DNA of 35,506 nucleotides from Eubacteriales bacterium (GTDB lineage: Bacteria; Bacillota; Clostridia; Lachnospirales; Lachnospiraceae): assembly GCA_030527715.1 (NCBI GenBank), contig JAUNAF010000017.1:1-35506 (forward strand). Direction: 5' to 3'. Both the position numbers and the translations under genes were made by a program. The notes beneath the pieces are model-generated. The model was not told where the DNA came from and searched no databases. It was given only the letters and a program-made list of their open reading frames with translations. The first letter of the stretch is position 1; every line of letters starts with the position of its first letter. Shown one piece after another: positions 7,863 to 17,192 of the stretch.

Positions 7863-10800
7863 TCAGACGATGTCAAACAGTGTATCCACCAGGTATTCCT
7901 GTCCGATATACTGCTCCTTTGCTTCCTTCCACTCGCTCTCATCTCCGTTGATCTGTGCCTCGATCATGCGATTGATCAGATCATAGCGTCCGGAGGCTCC
8001 GCGTGCGGATCGTCTGGTACAGGTTTCTGTGCGCAGACTTGTCTTTTCTGTTTCTCCGTTGATCTCTATTTCTGTGTACCAGGTAAGCCGATCCTGATAG
8101 TACAGCGTCATCTCCGCCGTAAAAATACCCGAGAGACTGTCGTGCATCGGCTGTGATCTCCAGGCACCTTCCCCGATACGGTAATACAGTGTCACAGACG
8201 CATCCGGATCCGTTCTCTCCTCCAGAATCAGTCGATTCTGCAGATCTGCCAGGGACAAAAGTCTCTTCGGCAGCTTCTGATAGAACGCAAATCTGCGTCC
8301 CTCACGCACCGCTTCACGGAACAGATGCTTTCTCCAATGGATCTCACCGGGTGTCAGCTCCTGCTTTTCTGCGAGCCAGCGCAGGACTGCCATACGGCAG
8401 ATCTTCGGTGCACCTGTGCCTGCAGTTACATAGGCAGTCAGAGAAGCCGCAGCAGATGCCTGTATCGGCCGTTCTCTCACAAAATATTCATATGCCAGCA
8501 GGATCAGATATCCGCGGCAGAGTTTTGCTCTTCCCTGATGTCTCTCGTAGGAGAGGAAGATCTCCTCTGTGTCCTCCATTCCGCTCTGTCTGATCTCTCC
8601 CTGCTTCACTTCCACATGTCCGAGTCCGCCGAGATAAACCAGAAGCGTCAGTATCCTCTCTTCCAGTGCATAGGCATCCGTCTCAAATCCGGCCGCAGCC
8701 TTCCAGACCCGCTTCATATCCTCCAGCGATCCTTCAAAAAATCGGACCAGATACTGCAGAACGATCTCATTGTATGCATTGACTTTCACACAGTGGGCGG
8801 CCAGTGCCAGCAGTTTCTCTTCGTTCTCATTTGCTCTCTGTGAAATTTCCAGAGATGCGATCTGCAGAAGCACCGCAGGTGCGATCCCTTCATAGCCGTA
8901 GCGGTAGATCAGCGTGCTCGCCTTCTGACTCATACTTTCCTGTGCGTAGAGTTCGATCAGCAGACGGTGATGTTCTGTGATCAGCTCCTCATCCGACAGT
9001 CTGAACAGGAAATCCTCCAGCCCCTCTGCCAGACGGTGCTTATCATAAAATGTCAGCAGATAGTTTTCTATGCTTCTGCGATAACTCCTTCTCAGCTGCG
9101 GCAGTGCCAGCAGCTCTGTCAGCAGTGCGGACTCCGACTGCCGGATCTCTCCCTGCTCCAGCATGTTTTCACAGCGGTGAAGCAGTCTTCCCGGTGTTCC
9201 GGTCGTTCCCTGCTCTGCAAGTTTCCTGAAGATCCCACTTTGCAGCAGCGGTCGTATTTCATAAAGTGCAGGATCTGCATACCGCTCCTTCACTGCAGTC
9301 TCCAGAAGAACTGCACAGTTTTCCGTATAACAGTATACCAGCGCGCGGCCATGATGCAGTTTTACTCTCTGCTCTCCCGCAAATGGCGCATGCACCACGA
9401 TGACCTCCTGGATATTATCTGCCGTACAGCGTACCTCACAGGCAAAGAGCAGATCTCCGATCGCCTTTTCCATATCCTCCGTCAGCATGGACTCTGTAAA
9501 AAGTGCATCGCAGAGATCTGAGATGTCACCGTTCATCATTCCGGTGCGCAGCATTTCCTGCACAAACCGCTCCATCTCCGGACGGTAAGCATCACAGGTC
9601 TGCGGATTCTTCTCTTTATTTCGAAGTACATTTGCATAGAGTGCCGCACGATGCTCATGATCCATCGTATTCTGATACCGGAAATACAGCCGTACTGCCT
9701 CAGGCAGCACCTTATCAGGGCAGTCTCTGAGCGTCTCAAGGTAGTACTCATACAGTCCGTTGATACGCACATCTCCCTCGATCGCCAGCTCATACCATTT
9801 TTCATAGGCTGCTTCCCTGCAGTGTCCCTGCACCATCAGCGTAGCCAGTGCGGTCAGCAGATTTTTCGAAGAATACGTTTCCTGGCATCGGCAGAGGATC
9901 CAGAACAGAAGTCCTGAAAAGTTCTGCTCGTGTCCTGCGATCTGTGCTGTCTGTCCGCAGATCTCTCTTGTGAGCAGATCCCTGCGGCAGAAATAGGCCA
10001 GCAGACCGCGCTCAAATGCCTCTGATCTTCTCAGCAGCAGCGGCTCATTTCTGACCAGCAGCGCCGCCTCCAGATACATCAGTTCACTTCTGCAGCCGGC
10101 AGTATACCAGTTTCTGAGCTCTTCCATTCGCTGGCTGTCGTTCGCATGGTTCTGCGGACACAGCCGGAACAGCATCCATCTCAGGAAATGCTCCTCCTGA
10201 TTGCGCAGCTGCAGCTCCTGGATCTCCTTCCAGACCTGCTCATCGTAGGAAGGCTCTTTCCTGCATCTCGCCGTCAGGTACAGATACACCGCTTTCTGAC
10301 GCGGCAGCACCAGCTCCTCTTTCCGCTCCTCGATCTCACCAAGCAGCGCAAGTGCCTCCTTTTCCCGCCCCTGTTCACAGAACAGGGCTGCTTTCAGGAG
10401 CACTGCCTCCGTCTCCGGTCTTTCCTCCTCCTGAAACAGTGCCAGCAGTCTCTGACTGTTCAGGATCCAGTCTCTCTTCGTGCTCTCACCGAGACGGTAT
10501 TCTCTGTAGAGCTTCATCAGCTGCAGCACTGCCTGCTGCTTCTTTTTCCGCTCCGATGCGGCCACAGCCCTCTCCAGCGGATGCTCTGCGGCAGTCTCCA
10601 CCTGCACCGTATATTCCAGCCTGCTGCCTCCTCCGGTGATCGTCACTCTGGCGAAATTACGTCCCGCATGCAGTTTTTCCGGATGGATATAATAACTCAT
10701 ATGGCAGCTGCTGCCTACAAATTCCTCTGTTGTGATCTCCGGACGCTCTATCTCCACAAACTCTGCATCACTTTCCAGATGCAGCAGCGCAAATCCCCAG

Positions 10801-11459
10801 TTTTCCCTGGCTACGACCAGCTCCTCACGGACGGTCTTCTTCTCCGCACGCAGCCTTGCCTCCGCCGTCTGCAGAGACAGCTTCACCTGCGGCTTCAGTC
10901 CTGCGCCGGTCAGAAACTGCTCCAGACTCAGATACGTCAGCTGTGCCTCACAGATCCCCTCGTAGAGCGCGGCATATCCTGTTCCCCAGGCTGAGACGAT
11001 CGCAGGAAATTCTTTCGATACAAACAGCACATAGGCTTTTCCGAAATCCGTCCTTGCCAACTCGGCGAATTCCCCTGCTGACAGCTTCTGTACCTTCTCC
11101 TGCGCAGCGATACCTTCCTCATCCTGCCGCACCAGAAAATGATACGGGATCTGATATTCTCCCTGTGTAGTCACCAGCACAAATGCACCGTCCACAGCCT
11201 CTCCCTGCAGAAGTCCGTGGCTGCTGATACTGCAGCGGATCTCTGTGGAGCTGCCCTCGATCATGACCGGTCGGGCACTCACCCTGGGATTGGTGGAGTA
11301 TAAAAAACCTGAGAGCCTTCCTCCTCCGGATGCCTGTATTGTAAATCTGGTTTTGTACTTTTCATCTGCCGCGATGTCTTCCCGCAGCTCTGTGACAGAA
11401 AACACCGGGATCTTCGGCGCATATGCTATTTTTCCATTCCAAAAATCATTCATCCCCAT
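7863..11459 (-). CDS. Very large solenoid protein with flanking beta domains, DUF5717-like
   Basis: A 1198-residue protein of unknown function (I associate it with DUF5717, from memory). No signal peptide or membrane helices are visible. Three regions are apparent: two beta-sandwich-like parts at about 15-115 (GAFVLVTTQGEYQIPYHFLV) and 215-290; a long alpha-helical repeat solenoid at about 300-1040, rich in Leu/Ala/Glu helices with TPR-like spacing (EKEALALLGEIEERKEELVL); and a C-terminal beta domain at about 1050-1150 (SVTLYYRIGEGAWRSQPM, LSGIFTAEMTLYYQDRLTW). The size and architecture suggest a scaffold. The start is uncertain between ATG 11459 and ATG 11453, since no ideal ribosome site is present. 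It lies 39 bases after nrdR and 16 bases before the Hsp70-like gene. Confidence 0.75.
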   Translation of the reverse strand: MGMNDFWNGKIAYAPKIPVFSVTELREDIAADEKYKTRFTIQASGGGRLSGFLYSTNPRVSARPVMIEGSSTEIRCSISSHGLLQGEAVDGAFVLVTTQGEYQIPYHFLVRQDEEGIAAQEKVQKLSAGEFAELARTDFGKAYVLFVSKEFPAIVSAWGTGYAALYEGICEAQLTYLSLEQFLTGAGLKPQVKLSLQTAEARLRAEKKTVREELVVARENWGFALLHLESDAEFVEIERPEITTEEFVGSSCHMSYYIHPEKLHAGRNFARVTITGGGSRLEYTVQVETAAEHPLERAVAASERKKKQQAVLQLMKLYREYRLGESTKRDWILNSQRLLALFQEEERPETEAVLLKAALFCEQGREKEALALLGEIEERKEELVLPRQKAVYLYLTARCRKEPSYDEQVWKEIQELQLRNQEEHFLRWMLFRLCPQNHANDSQRMEELRNWYTAGCRSELMYLEAALLVRNEPLLLRRSEAFERGLLAYFCRRDLLTREICGQTAQIAGHEQNFSGLLFWILCRCQETYSSKNLLTALATLMVQGHCREAAYEKWYELAIEGDVRINGLYEYYLETLRDCPDKVLPEAVRLYFRYQNTMDHEHRAALYANVLRNKEKNPQTCDAYRPEMERFVQEMLRTGMMNGDISDLCDALFTESMLTEDMEKAIGDLLFACEVRCTADNIQEVIVVHAPFAGEQRVKLHHGRALVYCYTENCAVLLETAVKERYADPALYEIRPLLQSGIFRKLAEQGTTGTPGRLLHRCENMLEQGEIRQSESALLTELLALPQLRRSYRRSIENYLLTFYDKHRLAEGLEDFLFRLSDEELITEHHRLLIELYAQESMSQKASTLIYRYGYEGIAPAVLLQIASLEISQRANENEEKLLALAAHCVKVNAYNEIVLQYLVRFFEGSLEDMKRVWKAAAGFETDAYALEERILTLLVYLGGLGHVEVKQGEIRQSGMEDTEEIFLSYERHQGRAKLCRGYLILLAYEYFVRERPIQASAAASLTAYVTAGTGAPKICRMAVLRWLAEKQELTPGEIHWRKHLFREAVREGRRFAFYQKLPKRLLSLADLQNRLILEERTDPDASVTLYYRIGEGAWRSQPMHDSLSGIFTAEMTLYYQDRLTWYTEIEINGETEKTSLRTETCTRRSARGASGRYDLINRMIEAQINGDESEWKEAKEQYIGQEYLVDTLFDIV

Positions 11460-11498
11460 ATTGTCTTCAGCCTTCTTTCTCTGTTTCCGGTTTCATTT

Positions 11499-11948
11499 CT
11501 AATTCAGGAATTTTTTCAATTCCTCCATAAATGTGTTGACGTCCTTGAATTCGCGATATACCGAGGCAAAGCGGACATAGGCTACCGGATCCAGATCCTT
11601 CATATATTCCATGACGATCTCACCGATAATACTGCTCTCGATCTCGTGCTCCTCACGTGCAAAGATCTTCACCTCGATCTCATTGACAGCATCATTGATC
11701 TGCTGCGCCGAGATCGGGCGCTTGTAGCAAGCTCTGAGAATGCCCTTCTCCAGCTTTTGCCTGTCATACTCCTCGCGGTTGCGATCCTTCTTGATTACGA
11801 TGAGCGGAATCGTCTCCACCTTCTCAAACGTCGTGAATCGCATACCACAGCTGTCACAGAGACGCCGTCTGCGAATGGCTTCATTCTCTTCGATTGGTCT
11901 GGAATCCACCACACGTGTGTTATCCTGACCGCAAAACGGACACTTCAT
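11499..11948 (-). CDS. nrdR: Transcriptional repressor NrdR
   Basis: A 149-residue zinc-ribbon plus ATP-cone protein that represses ribonucleotide reductase genes according to ATP/dATP level. Seen: the zinc-ribbon cysteine pairs CPFC at the N-terminus and CDSC near residue 31, the invariant VVDSRP and RRRLCDSCGMRFTTFE segments, then an ATP-cone from about residue 48 (VIKKDRNREEYDRQKL). Length is standard. It heads the run of the three uncharacterised genes and proA. I did not find a clear NrdR box in the window, and no nrd genes are present, so its targets lie elsewhere. Confidence 0.97.
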   Translation of the reverse strand: MKCPFCGQDNTRVVDSRPIEENEAIRRRRLCDSCGMRFTTFEKVETIPLIVIKKDRNREEYDRQKLEKGILRACYKRPISAQQINDAVNEIEVKIFAREEHEIESSIIGEIVMEYMKDLDPVAYVRFASVYREFKDVNTFMEELKKFLN

Positions 11949-11971
11949 CGTTTTTCTCCTTTATTCTATAA

Positions 11972-12006
11972 ATGCCATTGCAAGAAGAGCTTTCTCACAA
12001 TGGCAT
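11972..12006 (-). terminator. Probable terminator-like hairpin between chrA and nrdR
   Basis: ATGCCATTG (11972-11980) pairs perfectly with CAATGGCAT (11998-12006), with a 17-base loop. It is placed just after the chrA stop codon. The T-run that follows on the minus strand is short (TTTATAG), so termination may be partial. Confidence 0.5.
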
Positions 12007-12019
12007 ATTTACACATCCA

Positions 12020-13222
12020 TCATACTGTAATATTTACTGAGATCAGTGTGACTGCCACATTCAGCAGCAGTCCTGAGATGATCGGGCGGATCAACCGCTT
12101 CATAATACGAAAGATGCTGATATTTTCATAACGTTCGTAGATTGCGTGAACCAGCCTGAAGATCATGCCTGAGGCTGTTACACTGACTGCAAAACCGCAG
12201 ACAGCCACTGCGATTCCCTCCAGTGCGGACGCATGCAGCCGATAGCCTGCCATATATCCGATTCCGGTGAGGGTCTTGCAGAGGATGGAACCCGGCAGGA
12301 CATTCGCCACCGCTACAATGCTTCCGTAAAAATCCGTACTGCTCACGATCCCCGTGTCAACAAAGATGCCCTGTGCGACACTCAGATAGGCATCTCCGCC
12401 TCCAAAGGACATCACAGAGGACAGAAGCCCTCTCCAGATCAGTTCAAAAGACTTTCCGGTAACCAGCAGTGCCGGAAGCGAGAAGACTGCTGCAAACAGG
12501 ATCCATGCGACCGTAGAATGCAGCAGATGCTTCAGTGTCTGAGCGGTTCGCTTTGCAGAGTCGCTGTTCGCTCTGCGCGCTGAAGCCTGCTCTCTCCACT
12601 TTCGGAAACCTTCCTGACGGATCTGCTTCAGAAAACGGGCGATCCTGCCCTTTCTCGCAGACTGGATCACTGCTGTCAGAACGATTCCTGCGAATGCGAG
12701 CAGAAGGATCTCCATCGTAGAGATCTTCCAGAAACGTGCTGAGAGAAACACGACTGCCATCAGTGTGATAAAAAAGATCTGTTCTTTCCATCCGGAAGCC
12801 TGCTGTATCGTATCATAGGCGTACTTCAGCAGTGTCCAGACAATGTACAGACTGACGATCGCTGCCAGATACAGAAACGGCTTTCTGACTGTCTCTGTCA
12901 TCCCGGCAAGCAGCACCAGCAGAACTACCATGGCAAGACAGCCGGGCAGTGCCATGCCGGTCGCGGCTGCGATCATGCCTGCATTTCCCGACGCGCTGTA
13001 TCCGAGACCGGTCGCCACCTCCACAGGAAGTGCTCCCGGCGTGATGCAGGCAATCGTCACATCATTGTTGAACTCCCGCTCGGATACCATATGATTCTTT
13101 TCCACAACTTCCCTTTCGATGACCGGGATCAGTGCCGTACCGCCTCCAAAGCCGATACAGCCGATCCGAAACATCGTCGTGAACGTACGTATGATATTTT
13201 CCTTGAATCCCCGTCTGGACAT
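12020..13222 (-). CDS. ChrA-family (CHR) anion transporter, two-domain form; candidate sulfate transporter
   Basis: A 400-residue polytopic membrane protein with two CHR repeats. Repeat 1 carries GCIGFGGGTALIP (21-33) and TPGALPVEVATGLGY (61-75); repeat 2 carries VMSFGGGDAYL (270-280) and NVLPGSILCKTLTGIGY. These glycine-rich motifs are the family hallmark. The two halves are joined by a long basic cytoplasmic linker (about 186-230). Known members export chromate, a structural analogue of sulfate. Here the gene starts only eight bases after the sulfotransferase gene and belongs to a sulfate-activation operon, so I infer that it moves sulfate, perhaps inward. That is inference; chromate resistance remains possible. 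It ends in a hairpin before nrdR. Confidence 0.85.
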   Translation of the reverse strand: MSRRGFKENIIRTFTTMFRIGCIGFGGGTALIPVIEREVVEKNHMVSEREFNNDVTIACITPGALPVEVATGLGYSASGNAGMIAAATGMALPGCLAMVVLLVLLAGMTETVRKPFLYLAAIVSLYIVWTLLKYAYDTIQQASGWKEQIFFITLMAVVFLSARFWKISTMEILLLAFAGIVLTAVIQSARKGRIARFLKQIRQEGFRKWREQASARRANSDSAKRTAQTLKHLLHSTVAWILFAAVFSLPALLVTGKSFELIWRGLLSSVMSFGGGDAYLSVAQGIFVDTGIVSSTDFYGSIVAVANVLPGSILCKTLTGIGYMAGYRLHASALEGIAVAVCGFAVSVTASGMIFRLVHAIYERYENISIFRIMKRLIRPIISGLLLNVAVTLISVNITV

Positions 13223-13230
13223 AGTCCTGT

Positions 13231-14418
13231 CTATTTATCCTTTCCCATAAGGTGACGCGCCTTTCTCTTGGCACGGAACCATAAGAGATCCTGCTGTATC
13301 TCCTTCTTTGTATCTCTCAGTTCTTTTTTCAGTGCCTTCAGCTCTGCACGCTGCTTTGCGCACTCATCCTTGAGAGCCTTCTCTGTCTTCTCACGCTCAA
13401 TAATATTGTAGGCCAGAAGCACGGACAGCTCTTCCACCAGCAGTTTTTCATTGTACACATGCGGAGTCAGCGCATGGCTCTCCTTCTGAAATAACTTTCC
13501 GTCTTCTCTGCCAAGATACTTTCTTGCAACTGCTGCATTGCCTTCAGCATATCTCGCTTTGAACGCCTCAAATGCATCCTCGGATGCAAAGTACATCTCC
13601 TGACCGCGTTTCCAGGCATAATCTTCTATCTCCTGCACACGCTTCAGATCCAGCGTCAGTCTGTGGGACACTCCGCGCATCTCCGGCACTCTGTTCAGCG
13701 CACGGCGAAGCTCCAGTGCATCTCCCTCCAGGCTGACATTGCGCACGGTATTTTCCAGTTCAAATCCATCTGCCATCTTCAGTCCGAAGATCTCCAGAAA
13801 ATCTGAGAAGATCGTATGCTCCTCTCCCTGGAACTGGCCCTTCTCGTAGACTCTGACAATGATATTCTCACTGCCTACGGATTCTGCGATCTTTGCAAGG
13901 GTTGCCTCGTAATCGAACGGATACTCTGCCCTGTCTTTCCACACCAGATATTCTTCAAAGGAATGGGTAAATCCTTCTTTGACTCTCTGCTCATAGTGTG
14001 ACTGTGCAAAATCCTCCTGGCGGCGAAGGTAAACGATGACCTTCAGCTCCAGTCCGGCTGCATCCATATCCTGCTTCAGCATCGGCCAGAATTTCTTTCT
14101 GCGCACACCGCCCCACCAGTTTCCTTCGTCAGAGATCACGATGGTCTCAAACTTTCTGCCAAGCTCGGAAAGCTGCTTCATGCCTTCCGGATACTCCGGC
14201 TTCTCTCTCCAGTCACAGCGCTCTGCACCTTCTGCATTATAGCCTTCTCCATGCAGGAAAAATGCGTTTCGATTGTATCCGCGTCCCGGATAGTGGAATC
14301 CCATATCCGGGTAGGACACGCCCTTTTCCGCAAGCAGATCGCGGTTCAGAGCCATAAAGTTCTGAATAGCGGTGGTGCCGGTCTTCGGCATGCCGATATG
14401 CAAATATACTGTTGCCAT
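13231..14418 (-). CDS. PAPS-dependent sulfotransferase with a C-terminal coiled coil
   Basis: A 395-residue enzyme expected to transfer the sulfuryl group of PAPS to a hydroxyl or amine. Seen: the 5'-phosphosulfate loop LHIGMPKTGTTAIQNFM at residues 6-22, and a 3'-phosphate-binding strand-helix VIVYLRRQEDFAQSHYEQR near 127-145. No signal peptide or membrane helix is present, so it acts in the cytoplasm. Residues about 340-380 are a strong Lys/Glu heptad coiled coil, and the tail FRAKRKARHLMGKDK is very basic, which might bind membrane or a polyanion. It starts 11 bases after the cysN/cysC stop, so it is made together with the PAPS-generating enzymes. The acceptor is unknown; glycan, lipid or small molecule are all open. 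Confidence 0.88.
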   Translation of the reverse strand: MATVYLHIGMPKTGTTAIQNFMALNRDLLAEKGVSYPDMGFHYPGRGYNRNAFFLHGEGYNAEGAERCDWREKPEYPEGMKQLSELGRKFETIVISDEGNWWGGVRRKKFWPMLKQDMDAAGLELKVIVYLRRQEDFAQSHYEQRVKEGFTHSFEEYLVWKDRAEYPFDYEATLAKIAESVGSENIIVRVYEKGQFQGEEHTIFSDFLEIFGLKMADGFELENTVRNVSLEGDALELRRALNRVPEMRGVSHRLTLDLKRVQEIEDYAWKRGQEMYFASEDAFEAFKARYAEGNAAVARKYLGREDGKLFQKESHALTPHVYNEKLLVEELSVLLAYNIIEREKTEKALKDECAKQRAELKALKKELRDTKKEIQQDLLWFRAKRKARHLMGKDK

Positions 14419-14429
14419 GTATTACTCCT

Positions 14430-16253
14430 TTATCGTTTTTCGATCAGATCAAGGATCTCCTGAACACATTCCTCCACTGTACGATTCTCTGTGTTGATCG
14501 TCAGCTGCGGCTGTTCCGGAGCCTCATAATCACTGCTGATACCGGTAAAGTTCGGGATCTCGCCTCTGCGTGCCTTCTTGTAAAGTCCCTTGACGTCACG
14601 GCGCTCACACTCCTCCAGAGGGGTGCTGACATAGATCTCGATAAAATTCTCATCTCCGATGATATTTCTCGCGTTGCGTCGATCCTGACGGAACGGGGAA
14701 ATGAAGGAAGTCAGAACGATCAGTCCCGCATCATTCATCAGCTTTGCCACCTCGGCAATGCGTCGAATATTCTCGATACGGTCTTTCTCTGTAAATCCGA
14801 GATTTTTATTTAAGCCCATGCGGACATTGTCGCCGTCGAGCAGCATCGTATGCTTGCCCAGAGCCACCAGTCTCTTCTCAAGCTGGTTTGCGATCGTGGA
14901 CTTTCCGGATCCGGACAGACCGGTCAGCCAGATCGTCATCGGCTTCTGTCCCTTCTGCTGGGAACGGATCTCTCTTGTAATATCCAGCTCCTGCCATTCC
15001 ACGTTCTCAGAACGGCGCAGCGCGTGTATAACGACACCGCAGGCAGAAGTCATGTTGGTCACGCGGTCGATCAGGATCAGAGAGCCGAGCGCCTGATTCT
15101 TGCGAAACTCTTCGTATACGATCTTGTCGGAGACTGCGATATCACAGTCGGCGATCTCATTTTTATAGATCACATCTGCGCGGACTTCCTGTCCGGTGTT
15201 GACATCGATCTTGCTCTTGATCTTCATCACTACTGCCGGAACCATTGCGGTACCAAGCTTCAGGAAGTAGTTCTTACCCTCTACCAGATGCGTGTCATCC
15301 ATCCAGAGAATGCGGGCAGTAAACATGTTGCCCTGTACCGGGTGAGAACCCTTTACCAGCACGCAGCCGCGGGAGATATCCATCTCACGGTCGATCGAGA
15401 TCGTCACTGCATGTCCGCTCTCACTCTCAGTCACCTCTTTGCCGGCATCGATGATGCGCTCGACCACTGCAGTCTCACGGGACGGCAGTGACATGATCTC
15501 ATCGCCGACAGCCACACGTCCGGTCTCGATCTGTCCCTGGAAACCGCGGAAAGTGCGGTCCGGACGGCAGACTCTCTGCACCGGCATAGTGAAGTCTTCA
15601 TTCTCATGATCGTTATGTACCTCTACATTCTCAAGGTAGGTCAGCAGAGACTCTCCGTGATACCATGCCATCTTCTCGGATTTGACAGTGACATTGTCAC
15701 CCTCAGTCGCGGAGACCGGCATGATCTTCAGAGTCTCGTAATCGTACTCTGCTGCAAGGATACGGATCTCTTTCTCAATTTTATGGAAACGGTTTTCATC
15801 AAAATGGATCAGATCCATCTTGTTGACTGCAAATACAAAATGTCGGATACCCATCAGTGCACAGATACGCGCATGACGTCTGGTCTGCACCAGCACTCCC
15901 TGTGTGGCATCTACCAGAATGACTGCAAGGTCCGCAAAGGATGCACCTACTGCCATGTTTCTCGTATACTCCTCATGTCCCGGAGTATCTGCCACGATGA
16001 AGGAACGGTTCTCTGTTGTAAAGTAGCGATAAGCTACATCGATCGTGATGCCCTGCTCACGCTCTGCCATCAGTCCGTCGAGCAGCAGGGAATAATCGAT
16101 CTTTCCGCCGCGGCTGCCGACTTTACTGTCCAGCTCCAGCGCTCTCTCCTGGTCTGCAAAAAGCAGCTTTGCATCATAAAGCATATGTCCGATCAGTGTG
16201 GACTTTCCGTCGTCAACACTGCCGCAGGTAATAAATTTAAGAAGACTATTCAT
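14430..16253 (-). CDS. cysNC: Bifunctional sulfate adenylyltransferase large subunit/adenylylsulfate kinase (CysN-CysC fusion)
   Basis: A 607-residue fusion that makes PAPS. The N-terminal CysN part (1-about 425) is an EF-Tu-like GTPase that drives APS formation with CysD: P-loop GSVDDGKST at 11-19, switch motif ADTPGHEEYTRNMA, and NKMD. The C-terminal CysC part (about 430-607) phosphorylates APS: P-loop GLSGSGKST, LDGDNVR, and the SFISPFRQDRR segment with the conserved Ser. The longest open frame begins 18 codons earlier and would overlap cysD; I chose the ATG at 16253, one base after the cysD stop, because GGGAGGG lies upstream and MNSLLKFITCGSVDDGKST is the normal CysN start. The gene is directly followed by a sulfotransferase, not by cysH. 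Confidence 0.95.
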   Translation of the reverse strand: MNSLLKFITCGSVDDGKSTLIGHMLYDAKLLFADQERALELDSKVGSRGGKIDYSLLLDGLMAEREQGITIDVAYRYFTTENRSFIVADTPGHEEYTRNMAVGASFADLAVILVDATQGVLVQTRRHARICALMGIRHFVFAVNKMDLIHFDENRFHKIEKEIRILAAEYDYETLKIMPVSATEGDNVTVKSEKMAWYHGESLLTYLENVEVHNDHENEDFTMPVQRVCRPDRTFRGFQGQIETGRVAVGDEIMSLPSRETAVVERIIDAGKEVTESESGHAVTISIDREMDISRGCVLVKGSHPVQGNMFTARILWMDDTHLVEGKNYFLKLGTAMVPAVVMKIKSKIDVNTGQEVRADVIYKNEIADCDIAVSDKIVYEEFRKNQALGSLILIDRVTNMTSACGVVIHALRRSENVEWQELDITREIRSQQKGQKPMTIWLTGLSGSGKSTIANQLEKRLVALGKHTMLLDGDNVRMGLNKNLGFTEKDRIENIRRIAEVAKLMNDAGLIVLTSFISPFRQDRRNARNIIGDENFIEIYVSTPLEECERRDVKGLYKKARRGEIPNFTGISSDYEAPEQPQLTINTENRTVEECVQEILDLIEKR

Positions 16254-16254
16254 C

Positions 16255-17157
16255 CTAGAAATAACCCTCCCTTTTTCTCTTCTCCATACTTGCCGCACCG
16301 CCGTCACTGTCGATCACACGGCTGGTTCGCTCAGAGGATACTGCACTTAAGGTTTCTTCAATGATCGCATCGAGTGTATCTGCCTCACTCTCCACACCGC
16401 CGGTCAGCGGATAGCAGCCCAGGGTACGGAAGCGGATCTTGCCATGCTCGACGACCTCACCCTCACGCAGCTTCATACGGTCATCATCCACCATGATGAT
16501 ATTGCCGTCTCTGCGCACAAACGGGCGCTCTGCTGCGAAATACAGCGGAACGATCTCGATATTTTCTCTCTGAATATACTGCCAGATGTCCTTCTCGGTC
16601 CAGTTGGAGATCGGGAATACACGGATCTCCTCACCCTGACGGATCCTGGTATTGTACAGCTTCCACATCTCCGGACGCTGATTCTTCGGATCCCAGGCAT
16701 GGCTGGAATTACGGAAAGAGAAGATACGCTCCTTTGCACGGGACTTCTCCTCATCTCTTCGTCCGCCGCCGAAAGCTGCGGTAAAGCCATATTTATCCAG
16801 TGCCTGCTTCAGAGCCTGCGTCTTCATGATATCTGTGTAAGCAGAGCCATGGTCAAACGGATTGATTCCCTGATCCACGCCGTCCTGATTGACATACTCC
16901 AGCATTTCGATGCCGTTCTCTCTTGCTACACGATCACGGAATTCGATCATCTCTCTGAATTTCCAGGTGGTATTTACATGCAGAAACGGGAAAGGCGGCT
17001 TCTCCGGATAAAATGCCTTCTTTGCCAGATGCAGCATTACGGATGAGTCTTTTCCTATAGAATATAACATTACCGGACGCTCACACTCTGCGGCAACCTC
17101 TCGCATGATATAGATCGCCTCTGCCTCCAGTTCGTCTAAATGTGTCATATTGCTCAT
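16255..17157 (-). CDS. cysD: Sulfate adenylyltransferase small subunit
   Basis: A 300-residue ATP pyrophosphatase-type subunit that, with CysN, converts sulfate and ATP to APS. Seen: the PP-loop [15 protein letters not shown] near residue 32, the [16 protein letters not shown] stretch near 130-147, [10 protein letters not shown], and [13 protein letters not shown] near the C-terminus, all family-typical. The start was set at ATG 17157 because AAGGAG lies seven bases before it; a GTG two codons earlier is too close to that site. It opens the operon cysD-cysNC-sulfotransferase-chrA. No cysH, sulfite reductase or serine/cysteine synthesis gene accompanies it. Confidence 0.96.
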   Translation of the reverse strand: MSNMTHLDELEAEAIYIMREVAAECERPVMLYSIGKDSSVMLHLAKKAFYPEKPPFPFLHVNTTWKFREMIEFRDRVARENGIEMLEYVNQDGVDQGINPFDHGSAYTDIMKTQALKQALDKYGFTAAFGGGRRDEEKSRAKERIFSFRNSSHAWDPKNQRPEMWKLYNTRIRQGEEIRVFPISNWTEKDIWQYIQRENIEIVPLYFAAERPFVRRDGNIIMVDDDRMKLREGEVVEHGKIRFRTLGCYPLTGGVESEADTLDAIIEETLSAVSSERTSRVIDSDGGAASMEKRKREGYF

Positions 17158-17192
17158 ATACACACTCCTTAATCTTACATTTTTTCAACACA

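Noticed and set aside
16254-16307. An earlier in-frame start for the cysN/cysC gene (18 extra codons)
   Set aside because: It would overlap cysD by about 50 bases and add residues not found at the start of CysN proteins; a good ribosome site supports 16253.
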